DNA of 64,000 nt from Fistulifera solaris (taxonomy: Eukaryota > Bacillariophyta > Bacillariophyceae > Naviculales > Stauroneidaceae): assembly GCA_030295235.1 (NCBI GenBank), contig AP026123.1:186001-250000 (forward strand). Direction: 5' to 3'. The translations under genes were made by a program, and so were the position numbers. Positions 54,749-63,916 of the stretch are shown here, piece by piece (positions within the stretch are counted from its first letter, which is position 1; the number at the start of each line of letters is the position of its first letter). The notes below the pieces were generated by a model that was not told where the DNA came from, did no database searches, and worked only from the letters and a program-made list of their open reading frames with translations.

Positions 54749-56383
54749 CTTCATTTGATAGAATAAACTAAATAGATTTGCTATGATTAATGAAGCCAAT
54801 ATCCTAGATCAAGAGCGCTATCCTCGAGATCGTTGTCGCAGCAGGTGTTTTCGACAATCCACTTCAAACTATAGTTACAATCAGTATCATTTTTGTTGAC
54901 AACAGCAGTACATCAAAAGCATTTCGTTCTAGATAATATACATCTATTGTGCCATTCCGGTGCAAAAGAGATGCAATTATCTTTCAAGGACTCCTCATGA
55001 CGCAGGAGTGAAATCCGGTCGTGGCATAGACATTCCACCATCATCTCTACTTTGTATAGTCTATCTATAAGCTCACATCGAAGCAGTAAATCAAGATGCT
55101 GCGTTTCTTATGAGTTGGGTATCTAGATGACACCCAACAACTGCACTAAGATTTAAATCATAGCACTTTGCGCTATCATTATTTGTTATTTTGTGGCCCT
55201 CTTTGTAGCCCTTCTATTCGTTTTCCGAAATTGGGAGCGTGACTGAAGATCAGTCGCGGGTCACCGTAAACCAACACATTGATCCTATAGTGAAATGTCA
55301 GTCAATGATACGGAAGCGTTTCGAAGGCGTCAATGAAGCTGTTGCGCTTCGAATGAAATCAGTATTTTTACCACGACACCCGGAAAAGCCTAAAAATTGA
55401 TTTTACATTTTGCCCAATCAGTTGTGGTTCAGATTGTAGCCCTTCTATTCGTTTTCCGAATTTGGAGCGTGACTGAAGATCAGTCGCGGGTCTCCGTAAA
55501 CCAACACATTGATCCTATAGTGAAATGTCAGTCAATGATACGGACGCTTTTCGAAGGCGTCAATGAAGCTGTTGCGCTTCGAATGAAATCAGTATTTTTA
55601 CCACGACACCCGGAAAAGCCTAAAAATTGATTTGACATTTTGCCCAATCAGTTGTGGTTAAGTTTGTAGCCCTTCTATTCGTTTTCCGAATTTGGAGCGT
55701 GACTGAAGATCAGTCGCGGGTCTCCGTAAACCAACACATTGATCCTATAGTGAAATGTCAGTCAATGATACGGAAGCTTTTCGAAGGCGTCAATGAAGCT
55801 GTTGCGCTTCGAATGAAATCCGTAACTTTACCTCGACACCCAGAAAAGCTTAACAGTTGATTTGGCATTTTGCCCAATCAGTTGTGGTTAAGATTGTAGC
55901 GCTTCTATTCGTTTTCCGAATTTGGAGCGGTCTCCGTAAACCAACACATTGATCCTATAGTGATCTTGCATTCAATGACACGGAAGCTTTTCGAAGGCGT
56001 TTAAAATCAAGATGTTGCGTTTCAAATAAAATCAGTAAGCTGCATTGACACTCAATAACAGTCTTCAGATCGATTTGACCCGTGTATTTTGTACAATCAT
56101 TTGTGCCCGCGAGCTTGCCGTCGTTCTATTCGTTTTCCGGAGTAGGAACGTGACTGAATTACAGATTGCAGTCGTGACAACCCCTAATATAGTACTCCGG
56201 AGTATTTTTTCCGCTCGTCATTTTTTGTCACATCACAGCGTTGACGACGACGATGATGCGATCATCTTCTTTCGCGTTTCGAAATGAGGTGAACTCTTTG
56301 TCAGAAGCACTCAAACAAGCGAGCAGACAGTATTGACCGGAATAGCTGCACAGGGAACTGACAGTCAGACAATAAGAAATCAA
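54749..56383. other. Long spacer dominated by the 230-bp tandem array
   Basis: 1.6 kb with no supported gene. The part before 55190 is unique AT-rich sequence; then comes the tandem array; 56193-56204 is the TACTCCGGAGTA palindrome; and the last 180 bp before 56384 must hold the promoter of the PhyH-type gene. Confidence 0.6.
55205..56070. repeat. Tandem array of a 230-bp unit, three full and about one decayed copy
   Basis: Units start with GTAGCCCTTCTATTCG at 55205, 55436 and 55666, giving periods of 231 and 230 bp, with GTAGCGCTTCTATTCG at 55896 beginning a shortened, more diverged unit. The first three are about 95% alike; the fourth lacks the CGTGACTGAAGATCAGTCG hairpin. A further remnant of the unit start (CGTTCTATTCGTTTTCC) is near 56124. 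Each unit contains one member of the CATGACTG-type palindrome family. Each unit also holds a 70-codon open frame. Confidence 0.93.
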
Positions 56384-57613
56384 ATGGATCACTTATCTTC
56401 GAGAGAAGAGCGCAAAGCACGATGGTACTCTAAGGTGAGGCCGCGCTTTCTACAAATAGTTCCTGCACAGAAACGACAGGACTTTTTGAATGACACAAAC
56501 GACAATTCTAGAAGCATTCCCTATACATGGTTTCAGAAGGATGATATTGATGATACTTTTTCGATCACGGATCTTTTGCATACTTGTCTCCGCAAAGATG
56601 GCTTTGTCGTGATTAGTGGTGTCTTAAGCGATGATGAATGTCAAGCTGCTTTAATTCAAGCCTGGGACTGGTTGGAAGCTGCCAGTCGGGCGGAGCACAA
56701 TCTGCAGGGTAGTGAAACGCAACCAACAGGTCCGATGATTGATCGCAATGATATGACGACTCTTCGAACGGGTGTTTTCCCTACGAGCCTCGAAGGAGGG
56801 ATTCTACCATTTTACGGATCGGGCCATTCCACAGCGGCGTGGACCATTCGATCGCATCCGTCGATACGTGCTGTTTTTCGGACGTTGTTTCAGACGGATG
56901 ATTTAATCGCATCGTTGGATGGAATGGTTCTATGGCATTCCCATCAAATGCTAACGGATTTCGGATGGTTTCATATCGACCAGAATCCACGGGAGAAACC
57001 GGGGCTTTGCAGCTATCAAGGGTTGCTCAATTTACTTCCTGTGACTCCAAGCACGGGTGGGAATGTTGTAGTCCGAGGATCACACAATTTGTTTCCCGAT
57101 CATTACCTAAACCATCCAGATTCAAACTGCCGAGAGTTTTACAACATTCGCTTGGATGAGCTGAACGGTGACGATTGGATGGAAATCGATCCGAACGATC
57201 ACACAGCAATTCACCCGCAGAAAGTGATTTCGTTATTGCTAAAACCCGGGGACTTTCTCTTGTGGGACTCTCGAACCATTCACTGTTCCCACCCTCCATC
57301 CACAACACCCTTCGCTTCACTTTCACCCCAACTCGTGCGTGCTGCTACACTGGTCACCATGATGCCCACGAGTTGGGCAAATTCAGAAGTGCGACAAAAG
57401 CGACAGGAAGCTGTTCAACGACAAAGGACACTTTCACACTGGGCTAATCGCGTGGCTCCGTTAGGAGCTGAATGCGATGAACAAGTCCAGCTGGAGGCCG
57501 CGCGAGTAGATTTCATTCGTCAGTGGCAGGAAGCGACTCAACAAGTAATTCTTTGCGATTGGGACGATCTAAATCCTTACCAACAGTCTCTCGTCGTGGG
57601 AAAGAAACTATGA
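56384..57613 (+). CDS. Phytanoyl-CoA dioxygenase (PhyH) family protein
   Basis: 409 aa, one intact exon; the ATG at 56384 is the first in frame. It begins with a charged region, and the double-stranded beta-helix runs from about residue 75 (LRKDGFVVISGVLSDDECQAAL) to 345. Iron ligands are His197 and Asp199 in FGWFHIDQN and His300 in DSRTIHCSHP; the 2OG anchor may be the Arg about 15-20 residues further on in LVRAATLVTMMP. GLLNLLPVTPSTGGNVVVRGSHNLF is the family's central strand-turn. Closely related eukaryotic and cyanobacterial proteins are mostly uncharacterised, so the substrate cannot be named. No targeting signal is evident. Confidence 0.88.
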   Translation: MDHLSSREERKARWYSKVRPRFLQIVPAQKRQDFLNDTNDNSRSIPYTWFQKDDIDDTFSITDLLHTCLRKDGFVVISGVLSDDECQAALIQAWDWLEAASRAEHNLQGSETQPTGPMIDRNDMTTLRTGVFPTSLEGGILPFYGSGHSTAAWTIRSHPSIRAVFRTLFQTDDLIASLDGMVLWHSHQMLTDFGWFHIDQNPREKPGLCSYQGLLNLLPVTPSTGGNVVVRGSHNLFPDHYLNHPDSNCREFYNIRLDELNGDDWMEIDPNDHTAIHPQKVISLLLKPGDFLLWDSRTIHCSHPPSTTPFASLSPQLVRAATLVTMMPTSWANSEVRQKRQEAVQRQRTLSHWANRVAPLGAECDEQVQLEAARVDFIRQWQEATQQVILCDWDDLNPYQQSLVVGKKL

Positions 57614-57714
57614 ATGAATAGATATCGTTGAATCACTGTTGGACTTGTAGCAATATCAAATTCTTGTTATACGCACGCAGCAACCAAATGTCTGGCTGGT
57701 TAAATTAAAATCTG

Positions 57715-58889
57715 TTAAAGTTTCACATTCCATCCGTACTTGTCTTCAACTTCACCATTCTGAATGGCTCGCACTTTGTCGTAAAGTTTACGTGTCACCG
57801 GACCAATCTCGCCTTCCCCGAATTTGTATTGCTTAATATCATCTCCATCCAACCGTGTAATACTACCCACCGGTGTCACGACAACAGCGGTGCCCACCGC
57901 CAAGACTTCATCGAATTCGTCCAACTCCTCAATGTCAATATCACGCTGCTCCACTTTCATTCCTTCCTCTTCCGCCAGTTGCATCAATGCCTTGTTGGTG
58001 ATGGATGGTAACACGGAAGGCGATTTCGGAGTGACATAACTGTTGGTAGCGTGTTTGATCCCGACAAAGTTACTGGTACTGAATTCTTCAATCTTGCTTT
58101 GCGTCTTCGCGTCCAAATACAGTCCAATCGGAAATCCCTGTTTCTTGGAAAGCATATTGGGCAGCAAGTCCGCCGCATAGTTCCCGGCCACTTTGGCCGC
58201 TCCCACTCCCGCGGTGCCGCTCGATCAAAGTCGGTAATCAAAAGACCCTTGACGGGACTGGCCAAGCCTCCCTTGTAATAATCACCCACCGGAATGACGA
58301 GACACACAAAGGTGTACTCATCGGCCGGTTGCAAACCAATGCGGGGACCCGATCCAAACAGAATGGGACGAATGTAAAGGGCTCCTCCAGAACCATACGG
58401 CGGAACATATTCAATATTATCGTTAACGACTGCTTTGACGGCATCAATGAACAAGTCGGTGGGCATTTGGGCCATGCGGATGCGATCACACGAAGCTTGC
58501 ATGCGTTTGGCGTTTTCATCGGGTCGGAAAATATTGACGGTCCCATCTTCGTGACAAAAGGCTTTGAGTCCTTCAAAACAGGCTTGACCGTAATGCAGTG
58601 CTGTCGCACCGATGTGTAGTTTGATGTAGGGTTCTGTGACCAATTCTGGTTTCCCCCAACCTTCCCCTTCTTTGTAAGTGACACGCACATGACTGTTGGT
58701 CGGGCGAAATTCAAATCCCAATTCTCCCCACGGAACATCTAATTCGGCGGTACCGGGTTTTTTCGTTTGCAGAGACATTTGAAGTTGCGTTGCATCGAGT
58801 GCTCTTGTAGGAATACCTGATGCAAGAAAGGCGAACGAAGAGACGGGCAGCCAACAGGCTAGTAACAAGGTGCTTTGTATAAATCTCAT
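57715..58889 (-). CDS. Branched-chain amino-acid aminotransferase, plastid-targeted
   Basis: PLP enzyme (fold type IV) for the last step of Val, Leu and Ile synthesis. 391 aa, no intron. The presequence is a signal peptide with SSFAFLASG, an ASAF-type plastid cleavage site. Family motifs: LHIGATALHYGQACFEGLKA, the catalytic region FRPDENAKRM, YIRPILFGSGPRIGL, RAAPRGVGAAKVAGNYA with the Schiff-base Lys, and VLAVGTAVVVTPVGSI near the C-terminus. The GGG complementary to 58208-58210 is one base short; a fourth G turns an aberrant RAAPREWERPKW into RAAPRGVGAAKV. With citramalate synthase at 29.7-31.6 kb this makes two plastid isoleucine-route genes in the window. Confidence 0.94.
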
Positions 58890-59582
58890 GGTGTGCTTTG
58901 CGGATAAATGAATGGCTCTTTAGCCGTCGAATGATCCTGTCGACAAAAGTAATTTAACGAGCTTGTCTTATTGCTATGTAAAGGATGCGTTTGATTGGCA
59001 ATGATTGACGTCCTTAGAAACAAAACACAAAAAAATAAAAGCGGCTATCGATGATTGTGAACGTCTGGATCTGTCAGTTGTCAGTCAGACGGTACGGGTC
59101 TGAGCTGGTCCTTCATCGTGACGTCATAGAACCACACTTTACGTTTATAGTGAAAACTCGCAGAGATACTTCTTTTGAAATTTTGCCGCTATTAAAAGGT
59201 CTGGAGGCAAAAGTTTCCACATGAGGAACACGACTTTACAAGAAAATCATTAAGTTGAAATGGATCATGGCTAACGTAAGCTACACGTAGTCCGTATTTT
59301 CTTCTTGTATCATTACTCATGACTGAAAGGCAGTCGTGGGGAAATGTCTTCTATTACTCCGGACTCCGGAGTACTACGTAGTATTACACTTGGGGCTATA
59401 CTGCACAATCATTTTCGTCTGTCTTGGTCCGATTTTTGGGCGTCAGGGTCATTCATGTTGACAGCTCTCGATCGTTTCAAGCAAAGTGATATTTTTTGAT
59501 CGAGATGCCAACCATTGCAAGGCAAAATATCCCCTAGCATCAATTTTCCCCTGTCAAATAGTAGCAGAAAGACAAGTACCGC
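58890..59582. other. Divergent promoter region with palindromes
   Basis: 693 bp between the aminotransferase (minus) and transporter (plus) genes. It holds a TCATGACTGAAAGGCAGTCG hairpin at 59318-59340 and the compound ACTCCGGACTCCGGAGTACTACGTAGTA block at 59355-59383. No gene or RNA was seen. Confidence 0.6.
59318..59340. repeat. CATGACTG/CAGTCGTG-type palindrome
   Basis: TCATGACTG-AAAGG-CAGTCGTGG inverted repeat, the same family as at 39162-39185, 39378-39400 and 62706-62728. Confidence 0.75.
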
Positions 59583-61237
59583 ATGTCAAACCTCAAGATG
59601 CTACGGGCAGCGTCAATTCACATCATCCTTCTCGCATGGGCACTGAATAGTGTATCGGCATTTGCCTCGCCGTCGGCAGGACGATCGGTGGCGCGTCCAA
59701 CACGCAGCACACTGCCATCGTACCATCGCAGTATCATTCCCAAGCATACAACTTCTTCTTCGGTCCGCATGGCACTAACGTTCCCCCGAGGAGGAGGAAT
59801 AGTTGCGAATGCTGCTTCATCACCGCAATCGTTGTTCAATTTCACGTTACTCTCTCTGGCTCTCACTACCATATTCGTAAAAGTGCTTCAAAAGCTACGG
59901 CGCCAACGATTGCGGAACAAGGTCGAGTCAACAAACCTGCTTCCATCCGTGCTTTGCAGACAAAATTCTTGCCCGTTTTTTGGCTGTTGCGTTGCGCCGA
60001 TTGGCTTCAAGGACCGTATTTTTATGAAGGTACGTCCATTTCGTTGTAATATTGAATCTAGTTGACCTTTCGTCATCTTTAGCTTACCAACTGTTGTTCT
60101 CTTCCAGTGTACGCTTCTAAAGTATTCAATGGTGTCCAGGCTTCGATGAGCTTGGTCAGTCGTTTGTTCTTGACGGGGTTCGCTTCGACCGCCGTGTTTG
60201 GACCGTCCGTGGGACGTGCTGCGGATCAGTACGGGCGGAAAAAGGCCACTCTTGCTTTTTCTCTCATATATGCGGCCGGAGCCTTGTCGACAAAAAGTCC
60301 TTTCTTGGCCGTACTGTTCTTGGGGCGAGTCTTGTCCGGTATCGGTACTAGCTTATTGTTCAGTGCTCCGGAATCATGGCTTGTAGGCGAGGCACAAAAA
60401 AGCGGCGATGATCCCGATGGCAAATATTTGGGAGAAACATTTGGACTGGCGTATGCGGGGGATTCGATCGTGGCCATCTTGGCGGGGCAAATGGCGGGTA
60501 TGGCGGCACTACGTCGCGGTTCGACTGGACCGTTTGAACTGTCAACAGCGATCCTTCTCACGGGTGGTTTATTGACGAGTCTTTTATGGAAAGAAAACGC
60601 CGCATCCAGGACGGACAAGTCGGAATCGAACACTATTCGAGATGCGGTTCAAGTGGTCAAGAAAGACCCCAAGATCATGTTGGTGGGAATTGTTCAATCT
60701 CTCTTTGAAGCGGCCATGTACATTTTCGTATTGCAATGGCCGCCCGCCATGGCAAAAGCAATCTCTTTGGCGTATGGACAAGCTGCGGTACCGTACGGGG
60801 CCATCTTTTCTTGTTTCATGGCTTGTTGTTTACTAGGGTCTACCCTCTTTGGTCAACTGGCCAAGATGGGTGTCACTACCGAATCGTTCACGCTCGGCAT
60901 GCTGTCCATCGCCACCATCGCCATGTCCAGTGCAACTTGGATTACATCTTCCGGCGCATCGGCCGCGCTTACGGGACTCATGGCGGCCTTCTTTGCTTTT
61001 GAGGCTTGCGTCGGCATGTACTTTCCCTCCATTGGGACACTGCGCAGCAAATACGTACCGGACTCGCATCGCTCGGTGATTATGAACCTGTTTGGCATTC
61101 CGCTCAATGTACTAGTAGTGAGTGTCTTTTTATCCATTCAAAAATTGGGTGTAACGGGTGCTTTGTCTATTTCGTCGGGAGCGCTTGGGTTGGCAACACT
61201 CGCCATGTTTCAGCTGAACCGCACAATTCGCAAGTAA
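59583..61237 (+). CDS. MFSD5-like (molybdate-anion-type) MFS transporter with plastid presequence
   Basis: Exons 59583-60029 and 60108-61237 (78-bp intron, GTACGT...CCAG); 525 aa. The N-terminus is a textbook diatom plastid presequence: signal peptide then SVSAFASPSAGRS and a Ser/Arg-rich transit part. After that, WLLRCADWLQGPYFYEVYAS matches the family's first loop, and FGPSVGRAADQYGRKKATLAF is the MFS loop 2-3 signature (G-x3-D-x2-GRK). About twelve membrane segments follow. Known MFSD5/MOT2 proteins carry molybdate; transport of an anion across a plastid membrane is an inference. A4 at 59890-59893 is one base short; five give LQKATAPTIAEQG and a length divisible by three. Confidence 0.9.
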
Positions 61238-61412
61238 ACGTCTCTTTCTTTTGCTATCATTTATTGAGTACCTCGCTATGAACGAAGCATGTGGCTAGCG
61301 TATAATTTGCAAATAATATTATAATTGGATTGTGCATTATTGGTTTGATACATGTGCCTTCCTTCACTACATACCATTTTAGCAAAGATGACTCCTTAGC
61401 GACTAGAATTCA

Positions 61413-62387
61413 TCAATCTGGCTGCGTCCTTTCCAATACATTTTTGGAAAAACGAAACAGAGAAAATGACAGTGACGAAGCGATAGTAGTCTTGAGGACC
61501 GACGGCACGACACCTCGATAAAAGCTGCAAAACCCCTCTTCTCTCGCAATTCGTGTCACACAATCCATCATACCTTTATAAGGCGAAACGATGTCACCAC
61601 TGTAAAAGGCTTGATGCTGCAGTCTCCTCTTGACGGTATCCACTGGGTAAATCAGCAGTTTACTCATGGCCCCCGCAATGGATCCAGCATAAGCCGACAA
61701 CCCGACGCTTTTGTCTCCACGAGTGAGTGTATCATAAATGCCAAAGTTAAGACCCATGTAGGGAATGATTTGTACGACCGCCGGGTTCACTCCCGCATAA
61801 AATCCTCGAATCCCTTTTTGTTGATACAACTGTACGACGAATTGGCGCAGTGTTTTGGGCGGCAAATTGACGGGGGGACCGAAATGTGGTTCCGCCATGG
61901 AACCAAAGGGTAGTGATTGCACTTGTGGAACGATACCTCGGGCCGCAAAGGTCGTTCGACAAACATCAAAGGGATAGGTTGCCAATGTGGCAAAAGTCCC
62001 CGCTACCGCACCCGATACAAACGCCGAAGCTGTGGATGACAAAACACTTTGAACCTGTTCTTTGGTACGCCCGTAAACAGAGAATTGCACGGCCGCGTAA
62101 CCAATCCACAAATACACGGCCGCTAAATTGCCCCGAAACAATGCTGAAATTCCTCCTTCATTTTGTACAATATTGACCCAAGACTGCCACAAACTCTCAC
62201 TCGGGTACAATGTGGCGGGCGTTAATTGTCGTCGAATGCGAATGAGATCGAGAGGAGCCGTGGCCATGCGAGAACCGGCTCCGGCGACACCTCCGGCTAC
62301 CGCATTGTGCCAGGACGGATGAGAAAGAGTTGTCTTGTCTTTCTTATCATCATCATCGGCGTCGACGCTGTTGTTGTTGTGACTCAT
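61413..62387 (-). CDS. Mitochondrial carrier (SLC25), thiamine-pyrophosphate-carrier type
   Basis: 324 aa, single intact exon, three tandem repeats of about 100 residues, each with two membrane helices and the Px[DE]xx[RK] signature: TAPLDLIRIRRQL, TYPFDVCRTTFAA and IYPVDTVKRRLQH. The conserved linking sequences GGISALFRGNLAAV, KGIRGFYAGVNPAVVQIIPY and EGFCSFYRGVVPSVLKTTIA are all present. The first signature followed by IRRQL and the GLNFGIYDTL segment resemble SLC25A19/Tpc1, the mitochondrial thiamine pyrophosphate carrier, but a related nucleotide or ADP/CoA carrier is not excluded. A charged 25-residue N-terminal tail with an Asp/Lys run precedes the first helix. Confidence 0.93.
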   Translation of the reverse strand: MSHNNNSVDADDDDKKDKTTLSHPSWHNAVAGGVAGAGSRMATAPLDLIRIRRQLTPATLYPSESLWQSWVNIVQNEGGISALFRGNLAAVYLWIGYAAVQFSVYGRTKEQVQSVLSSTASAFVSGAVAGTFATLATYPFDVCRTTFAARGIVPQVQSLPFGSMAEPHFGPPVNLPPKTLRQFVVQLYQQKGIRGFYAGVNPAVVQIIPYMGLNFGIYDTLTRGDKSVGLSAYAGSIAGAMSKLLIYPVDTVKRRLQHQAFYSGDIVSPYKGMMDCVTRIAREEGFCSFYRGVVPSVLKTTIASSLSFSLFRFSKNVLERTQPD

Positions 62388-63076
62388 GAGAAATCAAGCT
62401 TATGATATCAAATCAGTCCTTCTTTCTCTTGACGTTCGAACAGCAAGTCGGGAGCAGTATTGCCAAGGCGATCCCAATGGAAACAGCAACGATGAGCGCT
62501 CGTTCTATTCGTGGCTCGGTTTCGTCATTCTCATTATCAGCATCCAAATTCAACTCTTTGCTCCTTTCCATGTATCACGTGCTCATTCAACCAACATTCA
62601 GTCTTTTTTTTATATAATGAAGGGAATGATAAATACATTTGACGAATGAATAACAGAAACGCCAGTTTTCCACTTGTAACCTTGCGGATAGAACCAACAA
62701 GCCGTTCATGACTGAAATGCAGTCGTGGTTAAGTCGATACATCACTTTTGGGCGCGTATGGCGTATACTTGTACCTTTTCGACATCATTCATCCGTCAAT
62801 ACGCAATACGGGCATTAAAAATGCTAAGGAAGAGCTTTTCATTGATAATAAGATCAAGTTAGGCCATCAAGCTTCTAAACCGAGAGAAAGTGAGGTAGCA
62901 ATCTTGCTTCGATCATTTTGGTAAAAGGTCGCGTAAGCCGTACTACGAATTATCTACCAGGTACTGTACCTGTACTGGTAGCATTGAGCATTGAGAGGAT
63001 CATTCATTATTTATTTAGGTTGACCGTTGACACGCTAATACAAGAACCATCACAACTCATTGCCACGAGAAAAGGA
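62388..63076. other. Divergent promoter region
   Basis: 689 bp between the carrier (minus) and methyltransferase (plus) genes, with a CATGACTG-type palindrome at 62706-62728. An upstream extension of the methyltransferase frame has no ATG. Confidence 0.55.
62706..62728. repeat. CATGACTG/CAGTCGTG-type palindrome
   Basis: TCATGACTG-AAATG-CAGTCGTGG, the best-paired copy of the dispersed palindrome family in the window. Confidence 0.75.
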
Positions 63077-63916
63077 ATGCAAAACGAACGGACATGGCAA
63101 TTCTGGGATGACTACTACACATCGCAAGAGAAGGATGCCCAAGAATGGATTGTAGAACCAACGATCGATCTTTTGGAGAAATTGTCAGAGCATTTGCCTC
63201 GGCACAATCGCACCATTCATATACTCGAGATTGGATGCGGTATATCTACTTCGGCGAGAGACTTTTATAGCTATTTGTTGAAGAAAAACATTGATGCAAA
63301 TGTCATTGCGACCGACATTAGTCCAGTGTGTATTGCATTGAATCAACAACGTGATGACTTGACACCAACCGAACACCGCTTCGAATATCGAACTCTAAAT
63401 GTTGCGGAACAGCATCCTGATCTCAACGAGTCTTTTGATATTATTCTCGATAAGGGATGCTTGGATACCTTTGCGTTTCGCAGTAAACAACGGGGTCAAA
63501 ATCAACCGTACGCTTTATTGATTCGGACGGTACTCGACAACATTCATTCGTGGCTTCAACCCGATGGAGTTTACTGGGTCCTTACACCACGGCGAAAGTT
63601 TCGTTCGGTACGGGATTTTCGAGGATTTGAGACTGTGCACCGTGTCGAACTGACCACGATCCCACGAGGCGAGTTGGTATCCACACAGCAGCATACGTAC
63701 CTCCACGTGTGCCAGAAAAATCAACAGTATCTTCCAAATACAGACGATCATGCCTTTTGCAAGGGACACGAAGAAACCATAGATGACGACAGCTCTTGTC
63801 CGAAGTGTCACAAAACATTTTATGAGTTTCGTAAAGGAGAGCCCATGGATGGTCAGGGGAAATCTGTTTGGTGGCGACGATGGAGAGGCCACTGTCGGCA
63901 TTGCAAGCGGAAGTAA
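63077..63916 (+). CDS. Class I SAM-dependent methyltransferase with C-terminal zinc-ribbon-like motif
   Basis: 279 aa, single exon, intact; the ATG at 63077 begins WQFWDDYYTSQEKDAQEWIV, the pre-motif of METTL12/METTL13/EEF1AKMT-type lysine methyltransferases. Motif I is ILEIGCGISTSARDFY (about residue 50), the acidic residue after strand 2 lies in ATDISPVCI, and FDIILDKGCLDTFAF is the family's motif IV, common to methyltransferases of citrate synthase and eEF1A. The end has two Cys pairs, SCPKCHKTFYEF and GHCRHCKRK, plus CKGHEE, which could bind zinc and is not usual in this family. A protein-lysine target is likely but unproven. Confidence 0.87.
   Translation: MQNERTWQFWDDYYTSQEKDAQEWIVEPTIDLLEKLSEHLPRHNRTIHILEIGCGISTSARDFYSYLLKKNIDANVIATDISPVCIALNQQRDDLTPTEHRFEYRTLNVAEQHPDLNESFDIILDKGCLDTFAFRSKQRGQNQPYALLIRTVLDNIHSWLQPDGVYWVLTPRRKFRSVRDFRGFETVHRVELTTIPRGELVSTQQHTYLHVCQKNQQYLPNTDDHAFCKGHEETIDDDSSCPKCHKTFYEFRKGEPMDGQGKSVWWRRWRGHCRHCKRK

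Noticed and set aside
55205-55890. CRISPR-like or repeated small gene reading of the 230-bp array
   Set aside because: Units are long, contiguous, have no unique spacers and sit in a eukaryotic nuclear context; the 230-bp period does not keep a reading frame.
4197-59893. Programmed ribosomal frameshifting as the cause of the frame breaks
   Set aside because: Breaks occur in 14 unrelated housekeeping genes, in both directions, without slippery heptamers or a common downstream structure; sequence error is simpler.
62388-62650. Overlapping plus-strand frames of 71-87 codons upstream of the carrier gene
   Set aside because: No domain, overlapping in different frames, and they lie in the probable promoter of the carrier.
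61413-62650. TPP riboswitch near the thiamine-pyrophosphate-type carrier
   Set aside because: I could not find the CTGAGA and related conserved thi-box cores in the flanking sequence.
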